A stretch of 64,000 nt of DNA from Bacteroidota bacterium (GTDB taxonomy: Bacteria; Bacteroidota; Bacteroidia; Chitinophagales; Chitinophagaceae). Positions 41,528-50,116 of the stretch are shown here, in pieces. Both the position numbers and the translations under genes were made by a program. The notes under the pieces were generated by a model, which saw only the letters and a list, made by a program, of their open reading frames with translations, was not told the DNA's origin and did no database searches. The stretch covers positions 62,001 to 126,000 of the forward strand of contig JACPEA010000001.1 of the NCBI GenBank assembly GCA_016183765.1. The letters are read 5' to 3'. Numbering within the stretch: the first letter of the stretch is position 1; each line of letters begins with the position of its first letter.

Positions 41528-44299
41528 TCAGAAGCCGGTAGGTTTACCATTTTTACTGAAGTTATAAATAAGTGACAGCAGGAAATAACGCTGGATGGTC
41601 TGGTTGGTGGTTTCAGAGATAAAGTTGCTGGTGGCACTCCGGTTAATACCCCTGTTCTGGTTAAACAGGTCATTCACGTATAATTTGGCTTCCCATTTAT
41701 CGTCTTTGGAAATGACTTTCCGTATGGAAGGACTGAAATTATACATGTTCTGCTGGTTGGCAAATGCGGCCGTTTTCTGGTAGATGTTGGCTTCCAGGTT
41801 CATATCAACATACAGTTTTTGTTTTTTGAATTTGAGCTGGATATTGGAATAGGTATTGTAAGTCCAGTATTGGGTAACCACATCGGGCCTGATGGAGGAC
41901 TTGGAACTTACATGATTGGCGCTCAGGTTCAGCCAGAAATTGATCCACTTATCGCCCCAGTAACCGGAATATATACTGAAGTTGATATTGTTGTTTTCCG
42001 TCTCGTTCCGCAAACCATTGATCATGTTGATGTACCTGTTCTTGCTGGGACCCACGTTCACGCCAAAATTCAGGGATGGTACGATATCAAACCCGTAACC
42101 GACCGATGCATTGAAATTATAAGTGCCCGATACATTGATGGCCTGATTCACACGTCTGCCATACTGATCGATGGTGGAAGCGTTGGAAATGGCATTATCT
42201 GTGAACGAGTAGTTCATATTGAACGACATACTCCTGCTCTTCAGCACTTTGTAATCCGATGCCCGGAAATTGAAATTATGGTTGAAAGCCTGCTTCAGGT
42301 TTGGGTTACCGATGGTGATGTTCAGCGGATCAATATTGTCGAGGATCGGCTGTATTTGCTGCAGGGTCGGATTCCGGGTACTTCCGTTGTAGTTGAAACG
42401 GATACTTCTCTGCTGTTTGGGCGTATAGTTGAGCGAAACGGAAGGGACCAGGTTATTGAAAGTTACATCACGGTCGGTGTTCTTACGGATATCGGTCAGG
42501 TGATAGATAGAAGTACCATAACCCGTACCAACAGCGAAGTTGAACTTCTTCACATTGTAGCGGATGTTGAAGCCCCCCTGGTGACCGGTGGTATTGTAGA
42601 TAAAATGATTACTCAGTGTGTCTACAAAATTTTCATATTTGCCTGCTCCGTTTTTACTGAGTGTATTTCTTTCCGCATCGTTCCTGTTCAAACTCAGGCG
42701 GTAGTTCAGCACCAGGAAGGTATTTTTCCATAAGGGCTCCGTATAGGTAAGCAGGGAGTTGACGCTGGAACTGTTCTGTTTATTCACTTTCAGCTGGTCA
42801 ATATTGTCCTGCTTTACCAGGGTGCCGTTGGCATCGTAAAAGCTGTTGGCAGCCAGCAGGAGTGTGTTCTCCGCGCGGTCGTTAAAGTTCAGGTCGGTGT
42901 TCCACGAAATGGTTCGCCCTGCTTTTTTAAATTTTTTGCGCCAGAAAATATTTCCATTCAGCGTTTTGTTTTCATCGGTGCTGGTAGTGGTCCTGTCGCT
43001 GGCATTGATCACTTTGCCGTCCTCGCTGATGGATTGTCCAAGGTAGTGGGTAAGGTTGTTGCTTTTTACGATAGAGGGTCTGGCGATGATCTTGAGCGAG
43101 CTGGACGAATCGATCTGCCACTCGTATACACTTGTGAATTTGTGCCGATTGCGTGAACCTACCTGGTTCTGCGATGTGCTGTTGGTGAAACTGGTATCCG
43201 GTAAGATATTCTGTGTTTTACTGGTGGTGACGCTGGTCACGTCCAGGTTATTATATTGGTAAGTGTTGTTGCTGTTGTGTTTATCCTTATTCCATTTGTT
43301 GCTGAAATGAAGCCCGCCGGTGGTGGAAGTGGGGAATCCCCTTCCGTAACTGAATTCATCGCCATTAGACCACATCATGATGCCACCATCATCAGTGATT
43401 TCTGTATTCATATTCGTGTTTCCGCCATAGTTCTGGTTCTCGTTCCAGTTCAGTGATTCAAATTTGGTATTGTCTGTTGTGAGGTAACCCGAGATCTTTC
43501 TTTTGCCTTTGAAAGCGTTGGCCAGTATTTTACCATAACGGTATTTGTTAAAGTCGGTACCAGCTTCTACTTTTCCAAAATAGCCTTTCTTTTTATCTTC
43601 TTTCAGTTGGATGTTCAGGGTCTTGATCTTTTGCCCGTCATCGATACCGGTGAAAGTGGCCTGGTCGCTTTTTTTATCGAATGCCTGTACCTTATCAACC
43701 GCATCGGCGCGCAGGTTCTTAGTGACCACGGCGGGATCATCGCTGAAAAACTCTTCGCCATCCACCAGTACTTTCTCTACTTTTTCACCCTGTGCGGTGA
43801 TTTCGCCCTTGCTGTTCACCTGTATGCCCGGCATTTTGCGCAACAATTCCTGCACATCCGCGTTGGCGCTTACGTGAAAACTGTCGGCTTTGTATTCGGT
43901 CGTATCTCCTTTTACCCGTATAGCGCCTATCCGCTGCCGCACAATCACTTCCTGTAGCAGGTTTGCTTTGGTGATCAGGGGTAGTTTGCCGAAATCCCGG
44001 TCCTTGCCGGCTTCTACGCTGATCTTTTCAACGTAATCGGCATAACTGGGGTAGGTCACCATTAAAATATAATTACCCGTTGCAAGATTCTTCAACTCAA
44101 AATGGCCCGTTGCCCCGGTTCTTGTAAATTTAACCAGCACAGAGTCTTTGGCGCGTAAAACGGAAATAACGGCGCTGGAAAGATTTTGTTTGTTAAGGGT
44201 ATCCGTTATGGTACCTTTAAGGGAGCTGGATTGGGCAAACACCGTGGTGGCGGATACCATGCCCGCGAGCAGGATGAACAGGGTCAGTAGTTTTCTCAT
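41528..44299 (-). CDS. outer-membrane beta-barrel protein with carboxypeptidase-like domain
   Basis: A 923-residue TonB-dependent-receptor relative. The signal peptide covers about 1-22 (ATTVFAQ). A carboxypeptidase-like beta-sandwich follows (about 24-105, LKGTITDTLNKQNLSSAVIS), then a plug (about 115-225, with ELLRKMPGIQVNSKGEITAQ and VLVDGEEFF), then a barrel of the outer-membrane beta-barrel type 3 class ending in the polar tail NFSKNGKPTGF. The plug motif 'RKMPGI' and the GLPGLI partner downstream are typical of this pair, often suggested to handle peptides or small proteins (inference). glgB is divergent. Confidence 0.92.
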   Translation of the reverse strand: MRKLLTLFILLAGMVSATTVFAQSSSLKGTITDTLNKQNLSSAVISVLRAKDSVLVKFTRTGATGHFELKNLATGNYILMVTYPSYADYVEKISVEAGKDRDFGKLPLITKANLLQEVIVRQRIGAIRVKGDTTEYKADSFHVSANADVQELLRKMPGIQVNSKGEITAQGEKVEKVLVDGEEFFSDDPAVVTKNLRADAVDKVQAFDKKSDQATFTGIDDGQKIKTLNIQLKEDKKKGYFGKVEAGTDFNKYRYGKILANAFKGKRKISGYLTTDNTKFESLNWNENQNYGGNTNMNTEITDDGGIMMWSNGDEFSYGRGFPTSTTGGLHFSNKWNKDKHNSNNTYQYNNLDVTSVTTSKTQNILPDTSFTNSTSQNQVGSRNRHKFTSVYEWQIDSSSSLKIIARPSIVKSNNLTHYLGQSISEDGKVINASDRTTTSTDENKTLNGNIFWRKKFKKAGRTISWNTDLNFNDRAENTLLLAANSFYDANGTLVKQDNIDQLKVNKQNSSSVNSLLTYTEPLWKNTFLVLNYRLSLNRNDAERNTLSKNGAGKYENFVDTLSNHFIYNTTGHQGGFNIRYNVKKFNFAVGTGYGTSIYHLTDIRKNTDRDVTFNNLVPSVSLNYTPKQQRSIRFNYNGSTRNPTLQQIQPILDNIDPLNITIGNPNLKQAFNHNFNFRASDYKVLKSRSMSFNMNYSFTDNAISNASTIDQYGRRVNQAINVSGTYNFNASVGYGFDIVPSLNFGVNVGPSKNRYINMINGLRNETENNNINFSIYSGYWGDKWINFWLNLSANHVSSKSSIRPDVVTQYWTYNTYSNIQLKFKKQKLYVDMNLEANIYQKTAAFANQQNMYNFSPSIRKVISKDDKWEAKLYVNDLFNQNRGINRSATSNFISETTNQTIQRYFLLSLIYNFSKNGKPTGF

Positions 44300-44358
44300 C
44301 GGTTAGCAGTGTTGGGTATGGGATGCATTTCTGCACAAAATCCATATTTATCCTTTGT

Positions 44359-44384
44359 TAACTAATTTTTTAGTTATAAACTAA
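44359..44384. promoter_or_regulatory. overlapping TTAGTTA inverted repeats, possible operator
   Basis: TAACTAA (44359-44365), TTAGTTA (44370-44376) and AACTAA (44379-44384) form two overlapping hairpins or operator half-sites in the divergent gap between the receptor and glgB. The gap (44300-44420) is A+T-rich and is the only room for both promoters. TATTATTTG at 44398-44406 is close to, but not, a consensus -7 box. Confidence 0.45.
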
Positions 44385-44420
44385 TGTTAAAAAAATATAT
44401 TATTTGATAATCACTGTATT

Positions 44421-46463
44421 ATGCCAGCAAAAACCAAAGCCGCGCCAGATATGTCAGCATCCAGCACCAAACAACAGACAGATACAGGAGATAAGAATAG
44501 GACAAAGGTTGTAAAGGCCCCGTCAAAAAAATATGAAGAGATACATTTCGTGGATAAGCGGCAAGCTGTCTGGAATTATTCCCTGTTTACGGATGAGGAT
44601 ATCCGCAACTTTCAGCAGGGAACCCATTATAGCCTGTACCAGCTTTTCGGTAACAAGCAACTGCAGGTATTGGATGAATGGGGCACTTATTTTGCCGTAT
44701 GGGCACCCAATGCCAGTTTTGTTTCGGTAGTGGGCCATTTTAATAATTGGAACAAGGAATCGCATCCCCTGAAAGTGCGGCAGGATAACTCGGGTATCTG
44801 GGAAGGTTTTATTCCCGGGGTGGGTACCGGTGAGGCTTACAAATACCATATTCATGGATTTAACGGGATCAGGCTGGACAAAGGTGATCCCTTTGCCAAT
44901 TTCTGGGAAAAGCGCCCCCACACGGCTTCCATTACCTGGCAGACCGATTATGACTGGCAGGATACCGATTGGATGAAGACGCGTAAGAAACACAATTCAC
45001 TTTCCGCTCCTTATTCCGTATACGAAGTGCACCTGGCCAGCTGGATGCGCCCCGATAAGAACAACGAAGAAGTTTACAACAGTTATGCGCAGATCACGGA
45101 GCGGCTGGTCCCGTATGTGAAAGAAATGGGATTTACGCACGTGGAGTTCATGCCTGTGATGGAGCACCCCTTCGATGGAAGCTGGGGTTACCAGGGCACC
45201 GGTTATTTTGCTCCCACCTCCCGCTTCGGATCGCCGCAGGATTATGCCGCTATGGTAGATGCTTTTCACCAGGCAGGAATCGGGGTCATATTGGATTGGG
45301 TACCTTCGCATTTCCCGTACGATGCACATGGTTTATTCATGTTCGATGGCACCCATACCTACGAGTATGCGGATATGCGCAAAGGATATCATCCCGACTG
45401 GAACTCGTATATCTTCAATTATAAAAGGGGAGAAGTGAAATCCTTCCTCATCAGCAGCGCCCGTTTCTGGTGCGACCGGTTTCATACCGACGGGCTACGG
45501 GTTGATGCGGTCAGTTCCATGCTGCGCCTCGATTATAGCCGCAGCGATAGCCAGTGGGAACCCAATGAATATGGTGGCAACGGTAACCTGGAAGCGATCG
45601 CTTTCATCAAAGACCTGAATGAGACCCTGTACCGCGATTTCCCGGATATACAGACCATCGCCGAAGAAGCTACGGACTGGCCCAAGATCAGCAAACCTAC
45701 TTTCGAAGGCGGCCTGGGTTTTGGTATGAAATGGATGATGGGCTGGATGCATGATACCCTGGATTATTTTAAGATGGACCCCCTGTTCCGCCAGTTTCAC
45801 CAGGATAAGTTCTCATTCAGTATGATGTATTTCTACGACGAGAATTTTATGCTGCCGCTCAGTCACGACGAAGTGGTTCACGGAAAAAGCCCCATGCTGT
45901 ACAAAATGCCGGGCGATGAATGGCAGAAATTTGCGAACCTCCGGATACTCTACACGTATATGTTCACCCATCCCGGCGCCAAACTGCTGTTCATGGGTGA
46001 CGAATTTGGCGCCACCAGCGAGTGGAATTATAAAAGCGAACTGCAGTGGGAGTTGTTGCAGCATGTGAGTCACGGCGGTATGAAATACTGTGTGCAGAAG
46101 CTGAATGAGCTCTACCGGTCAGAACCTGCACTCTATGAAAAACAGTTCGAGCCCGGTGGTTTTGAATGGGTAGACCTGAACCATCGAAGTGAATCGGTAC
46201 TGGTATATATGCGGAAGGGAAAAAAAGAAAAAGATAATGTGCTGGTTATCCTGAATGTGACACCAGTGGTACGACATGACTGGGAGATTTATGTACACGG
46301 CAAGGGCAAGTGGACCGAGATCTTCAATAGCGACAGCAAAGAATTCTGGGGTACAGGTGATGTATTCAATCCGGAGATCCGCTCGGAACTGGCAGATAAA
46401 CCTTCAAAATGTTACCGCCTCAGGATAAACCTGCCTGCGCTGGGGGCCATTGTGCTTAAATAA
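44421..46463 (+). CDS. glgB: 1,4-alpha-glucan branching enzyme
   Basis: A 680-residue GH13 enzyme that creates alpha-1,6 branches in glycogen. An N-terminal lysine/threonine-rich tail of about 35 residues looks disordered. A CBM48 domain follows (about 60-165, with WAPNASFVSVVGHFNNW). The catalytic barrel has the nucleophile D362 in DGLRVDAVSSM, acid/base E415 or E416 in IAEEATDW, and LSHDEVVHG, the branching-enzyme version of the third conserved region. A C-terminal beta domain ends the protein. It is separated from glgA/glgC by 7.2 kb but completes the glycogen synthesis set. Confidence 0.97.
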   Translation: MPAKTKAAPDMSASSTKQQTDTGDKNRTKVVKAPSKKYEEIHFVDKRQAVWNYSLFTDEDIRNFQQGTHYSLYQLFGNKQLQVLDEWGTYFAVWAPNASFVSVVGHFNNWNKESHPLKVRQDNSGIWEGFIPGVGTGEAYKYHIHGFNGIRLDKGDPFANFWEKRPHTASITWQTDYDWQDTDWMKTRKKHNSLSAPYSVYEVHLASWMRPDKNNEEVYNSYAQITERLVPYVKEMGFTHVEFMPVMEHPFDGSWGYQGTGYFAPTSRFGSPQDYAAMVDAFHQAGIGVILDWVPSHFPYDAHGLFMFDGTHTYEYADMRKGYHPDWNSYIFNYKRGEVKSFLISSARFWCDRFHTDGLRVDAVSSMLRLDYSRSDSQWEPNEYGGNGNLEAIAFIKDLNETLYRDFPDIQTIAEEATDWPKISKPTFEGGLGFGMKWMMGWMHDTLDYFKMDPLFRQFHQDKFSFSMMYFYDENFMLPLSHDEVVHGKSPMLYKMPGDEWQKFANLRILYTYMFTHPGAKLLFMGDEFGATSEWNYKSELQWELLQHVSHGGMKYCVQKLNELYRSEPALYEKQFEPGGFEWVDLNHRSESVLVYMRKGKKEKDNVLVILNVTPVVRHDWEIYVHGKGKWTEIFNSDSKEFWGTGDVFNPEIRSELADKPSKCYRLRINLPALGAIVLK

Positions 46464-46558
46464 AAGAATCTACATACAGGAAGGGATGAACGGGATATAT
46501 TTTTTTACAGGTAATGGTAACTTTACTGCCTGTTAACCGTTACATTCAAAAAACAGCT

Positions 46559-47221
46559 ATGAAAAAAATAGGAATCGCCCTCTTGCTGCTGCTGATGGCA
46601 TTTGCTTCAGTGAGCGCGCAGAAAGTAGTGTATGATGATCATGCCCAGAAAAGATCCGTAGGGGCATTTCATGCCATTGAAACCTCTTCCGGTATCGAGG
46701 TAGTGATCAGCAAGGGCGATAAGGAAGAACTGGCTGTTAGCGTAGGTAACCAGGAATATATGGACCTGGTAAAAACCGTGGTAGAAAACGGCGTGCTCAA
46801 AATATCCCGTACCAGTGAAGACTGGAAATTCTGGAATAAATGGAAGAACTGGCACGTGAAAGTATACGTATCCTATGTAACGCTGAATGCGCTGAGAGCC
46901 AGCAGTGGGGGCTCTGTCAATGGCAGCGACATAAATCTTCAGGTATTATCTGCCCGTTTAAGCAGTGGGGGTTCCATTACACTCAGCGGCAAAGTTGAGC
47001 GGCTGGATGTGGATGGCAACAGCGGTGCACAGTTCAGGGGTTATACCCTGGTTACGGATTTCTGTAAGGCAGAAGCGGGCAGTGGCGCAGGTGTGCAGAT
47101 CACAGTGAACAAAGAGATCTCGGCAAAAGCCAATAGCGGTGGATTTGTTCGGTTTAAAGGTGAGGGACTGATCCGCGATATCAATGTCAACAGCGGTGGC
47201 TCCGTAAAACGGCAGAACTAA
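46559..47221 (+). CDS. DUF2807 (head GIN domain) exported protein
   Basis: A 220-residue protein with a signal peptide (about 1-20, ASVSAQ). The rest is a repetitive right-handed beta-helix-like domain in which SSGGSV, SSGGSI, GNSGAQF, GSGAGVQ and NSGGSV recur every 20-25 residues, the pattern of DUF2807 'head GIN' putative adhesins. Location is periplasmic or surface (inference). The ATG at 46559 is preferred, giving an immediate signal peptide. TAACTTTA at 46517-46524 resembles a -7 box. Nothing in the neighbourhood explains its job. Confidence 0.88.
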   Translation: MKKIGIALLLLLMAFASVSAQKVVYDDHAQKRSVGAFHAIETSSGIEVVISKGDKEELAVSVGNQEYMDLVKTVVENGVLKISRTSEDWKFWNKWKNWHVKVYVSYVTLNALRASSGGSVNGSDINLQVLSARLSSGGSITLSGKVERLDVDGNSGAQFRGYTLVTDFCKAEAGSGAGVQITVNKEISAKANSGGFVRFKGEGLIRDINVNSGGSVKRQN

Positions 47222-47266
47222 CTGTATTGTCTGGTTACTGAAACTTAAAAACTCATTCAATACCTG

Positions 47267-47310
47267 TCTGCCGTCAGGCAGATTCATCTGTTCCTTGTTC
47301 ATCTGTTCAG
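47267..47310. repeat. small hairpin plus shared 19-mer
   Basis: TCTGCC / GGCAGA (47267-47282, 4-base loop) is followed by GTTCCTTGTTCATCTGTTC at 47290-47308. That 19-mer is identical to the two copies at 14896-14914 and 14934-14952, more than 32 kb away. It lies in the 3' region of the DUF2807 gene. Confidence 0.75.
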
Positions 47311-47433
47311 TATTCTGTAAGGATTCGCTATTCACATGTTATGCACCTTCTTGCCCCGTTAACATTTCCGTAATGCGCGTTAACACTGATTCTGATGTCT
47401 ATACAGGAACTTTGTATATATAAAACATCAGCT

Positions 47434-47733
47434 ATGAAAACGAGTTCGTATGAATTACTGGTGAATGCAGCAGGGCATTTGATACAACAGCACGCTTTTG
47501 ATCATTTGTCTGATGAAAAATTATCGAGGATGTACAGCTGTTTCCGCCGTATTGGCGAATCAGGCGATAATGCTGGGATCGCCGATGCGGAATCGGAGTT
47601 GCTGAGCCTTTGCGGCGAAGCCAACCTGTATGTGGAAACGGCCACACCACAATCCATCCAGCAATGGCAGACTGCTATGAGTTATTTTGGATTGATGGCT
47701 ACTCCGCCTGTTGCTGCTGAAGAGGCAGAATGA
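47434..47733 (+). CDS. small protein of unknown function
   Basis: A 99-residue cytoplasmic protein with no signal or membrane segment. It is rich in helix formers and acidic near the end (PVAAEEAE). No family is recognised. The ATG at 47434 is preceded by GAACTTTG at 47407-47414, one base from the -7 consensus. Its last 35 bases overlap the 3' end of the convergent histidine kinase gene, so the two transcripts can form an antisense duplex. Codon use looks like that of neighbouring genes, so it is probably real. Confidence 0.6.
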   Translation: MKTSSYELLVNAAGHLIQQHAFDHLSDEKLSRMYSCFRRIGESGDNAGIADAESELLSLCGEANLYVETATPQSIQQWQTAMSYFGLMATPPVAAEEAE

Positions 47734-48874
47734 TCCGGAAAGTGCTGCCTGTTCCGGGTTCGCTCCATTTCACAAAGAGTTTTCCTTTGTGATACTGCTC
47801 AATGATCCTTTTGCTGAGCGAAAGGCCGATACCCCATCCTCTTTTCTTGGTGGTAAAACCAGGTTTGAAAACCTCGCCGATATTGTTTTTCGATATGCCC
47901 TTTCCGGTATCTGTTACATCGATCAGCAGGTATTTTTCATTGGTTTCTGCACTGATCCGTATGGTGCCGTTCCCCACTATGGCATCCAGCGCATTTTTGA
48001 TCAGGTTCTCCAGAACCCAGTCGAACAGGGGGGGAGAAAGCAATGTTTCCGTGTACCTGATCGCCGTATCGTCAAAAATGAAATTCACCTGTCCGCCGGT
48101 CCTTTTTTTCATATACTCCATCATGTGGTGTATCTGTTCCGCAGGCCTGCATTTCTCCAGCCGGGGTTCACTGCCTATTTTACCAAAACGGTCGGTGATC
48201 AATAGCAGGCGGTTGATATCTTTGGCTATTTCCGGAACAAGGTCGTGGTTGGCTTCCCGTTCTTTTAAAATCTCCAGCCAGCCCTGTAAACTGGATACCG
48301 GTGTTCCCAGCTGATGCGCGGTTTCTTTGGCAATGGAGGCCCATAACTGGTTCTGTTCGCTTTTGTAAGAGGTTTGCAAAACAACCAGCGCAATGGTGAT
48401 AAAAAGACCAACAATGATCAGCTGGATCAGGGGGTATAATTGCACTTCCTTCAACAATTCACTCTCCCCGTAATAATACCGGTTGGCGGTATAGGGTTTT
48501 TCCGTAAGTACGATGGTGATGGGCTTGTTATTGTAACGTTTGAATTCCGCCAGTTTACGTTTGAGATAACCGGGATCGGACTGCACCAGTTGACTGTCAA
48601 GGTTACTATGGTTTCCCGTGATACTGTCCTTTTCATTGGTTTCAATGATCGGGATATTGGTATTTTCGGTAGAGATCCGCGTAGCCAGGTTGATACTGGC
48701 GCTGTCTGAGGAACTCAGGATCGTACGTTGCGCCTCTACCCATACCGCTACATTCTTTCTTTCCTCTCTGGCAATTTTACCCGAAACATACTGTGAGTAA
48801 AAAATGGTTCCGCTCACCAGTACAATGGCGATAAAAGTGAGGATTATTTTCCAGTTCAGCCATTGACGGGCCAT
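47699..48874 (-). CDS. orphan sensor histidine kinase
   Basis: A 391-residue inner-membrane kinase. Two membrane helices (about 9-29 and 147-167) enclose a periplasmic sensor region of about 115 residues with no recognised fold. The phospho-acceptor H187 lies in KETAHQLGTPVSSLQGW, the HQLGTP variant common in Bacteroidota in place of HELRTP. The ATP domain shows ENLIKNALDAIVG (N box), DTGKGI (G1), and GWGIGLSLSKRII (G2). No response regulator gene adjoins it. The only regulator in the window is at 8286, 39 kb away. An octamer array lies just upstream of its start. Confidence 0.92.
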   Translation of the reverse strand: MARQWLNWKIILTFIAIVLVSGTIFYSQYVSGKIAREERKNVAVWVEAQRTILSSSDSASINLATRISTENTNIPIIETNEKDSITGNHSNLDSQLVQSDPGYLKRKLAEFKRYNNKPITIVLTEKPYTANRYYYGESELLKEVQLYPLIQLIIVGLFITIALVVLQTSYKSEQNQLWASIAKETAHQLGTPVSSLQGWLEILKEREANHDLVPEIAKDINRLLLITDRFGKIGSEPRLEKCRPAEQIHHMMEYMKKRTGGQVNFIFDDTAIRYTETLLSPPLFDWVLENLIKNALDAIVGNGTIRISAETNEKYLLIDVTDTGKGISKNNIGEVFKPGFTTKKRGWGIGLSLSKRIIEQYHKGKLFVKWSEPGTGSTFRIILPLQQQQAE

Positions 48875-48889
48875 GGGGGTAAGATAATG

Positions 48890-48937
48890 AATGAGTGAAT
48901 GAGTGAATGAGTGAATGAGTGGATGAGTGGATGAGTG
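48890..48937. repeat. octamer array AATGAGTG
   Basis: Four exact AATGAGTG units are followed by two GATGAGTG units, 48 bases in perfect 8-base register. Partial copies lie on both sides (48886-48949). No inverted second arm is visible, unlike other arrays. It starts about 12-16 bases upstream of the kinase start codon. The reverse complement gives the CATTCACT word found at 31642-31665. Confidence 0.9.
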
Positions 48938-49027
48938 AGTGAATGAATATTGTTTGCTTCTCCTGTAAGGTAAATTTACAGGATTATCCTATTGCTTTCC
49001 CTTACTTCAATCCGGCAAGGCGTCCAT

Positions 49028-49063
49028 AAAAAAGGCAGCTACTGTTTAGTAACTGCCTTTTTT
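49028..49063 (-). terminator. intrinsic terminator after the coiled-coil gene
   Basis: Stem AAAAAAGGCAG / CTGCCTTTTTT, with an inner TACT / AGTA stem, 36 bases in all. It lies 18 bases beyond the stop of the minus-strand gene at 49082. Confidence 0.85.
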
Positions 49064-49081
49064 TGAAAATGTAGCAAGAGG

Positions 49082-50074
49082 TTAGCTGAACAGCCCTCCT
49101 TTTTTCAGGGTCTTAACACCCTGGCCTATTTTGAAACCGTTGTTGTAGATCTCAATGGTATAATTGCCCTCTTTGTATTTTTCGTTCTGTCCGCAGTTGA
49201 AACTTACGGGAGTGGGTTTACCCTGCTCGTAATTAACGCTTACTTTGCTGGAGAAAGCTTTGTTGCTTTCTTCACGGGTATTGAAAGTGCCACCTTCACC
49301 AACTACCTTGCCATCCGGACCGGTCACGATCACGTAGATGTCTTTGGTACCGGAGGGGGTGATACGGTTCTCATCCAGCATGAAAGCCACGCGGATCATG
49401 TTGGCCCGTTTGGCGGTGCTGGTTTCTTTTTCTTTACCGCTGCTGCTCACTTTAATGGCGGCAACACCAATAGAAGATGCATGCAGGGTGGAGGCCACAT
49501 CTACTTTGTCTTCCAGTTGTTTTTTCTCAGTTTTGGTGGTGCTCAGGTTTTGCTCCAGACTTTGTTTATCAGCAGTCAACTGAGACTTTTCTGTGGACAG
49601 TTGCTGGTTAGCGGAAGTCAACTGCTGGTTTTCCCCCTTTAATTTATCGATCTCGGCAAACAGGCCGTCAATCTTGCCGTTCAGTTCGCCGATCATTTGT
49701 TTGGCCTCGGCCAGGTCTGCATCAGAAGCATTCTTCTTTTTCAGGATGCTGCCGATATTGGATTTCAGTTTCTGGATGGCCGCACTTTTATCGGCCAGGT
49801 CGCCTTGCAGCTGGATATTATTCTGTGTCAGGGAATCCGCTTTGGCCGATACGGTCAGGAATTCCTGCTGTATCGCGTTCCGGGCGCTGTCCACATTCAG
49901 GATGCGTGTTTCCAGCAGGGTCACGGTCTCGCGTGTCTGGCTCTTATCGTAAATGATATAGCCCCATGTGCCTATGAGTGCCGCTATCAGAATTCCGTAT
50001 ATTAGTTTACGGTTGTCTTTCTGTTGCGGAAACTGCGATCCGGGTGCATCATTAGGGGAGGCTGAATAACTCAT
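49082..50074 (-). CDS. membrane-anchored periplasmic coiled-coil protein
   Basis: A 330-residue protein with a short cytoplasmic head, one membrane helix (about 23-41, LIYGILIAALIGTWGYIIYD), and a long coiled coil (about 50-205) in which LT-, QQL- and LEQ-type heptads repeat (GENQQLTSANQQLSTEK). A C-terminal beta-rich domain of about 110 residues carries GTKDIYVIVTGPDGKVVGEG. This topology fits a periplasmic stalk with a C-terminal head. The family is not recognised. It stands between a divergent exonuclease gene and the kinase gene. Structural or cell-envelope tethering is a reasonable guess only. Confidence 0.8.
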   Translation of the reverse strand: MSYSASPNDAPGSQFPQQKDNRKLIYGILIAALIGTWGYIIYDKSQTRETVTLLETRILNVDSARNAIQQEFLTVSAKADSLTQNNIQLQGDLADKSAAIQKLKSNIGSILKKKNASDADLAEAKQMIGELNGKIDGLFAEIDKLKGENQQLTSANQQLSTEKSQLTADKQSLEQNLSTTKTEKKQLEDKVDVASTLHASSIGVAAIKVSSSGKEKETSTAKRANMIRVAFMLDENRITPSGTKDIYVIVTGPDGKVVGEGGTFNTREESNKAFSSKVSVNYEQGKPTPVSFNCGQNEKYKEGNYTIEIYNNGFKIGQGVKTLKKGGLFS

Positions 50075-50116
50075 GTGTCAGGGTTTTTAGATTCAGAAAA
50101 TTATACAAATTATTAT

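Noticed and set aside
41819..42733. Long open frame antisense to the receptor gene
   Set aside because: Shadow frame with no recognisable motif.
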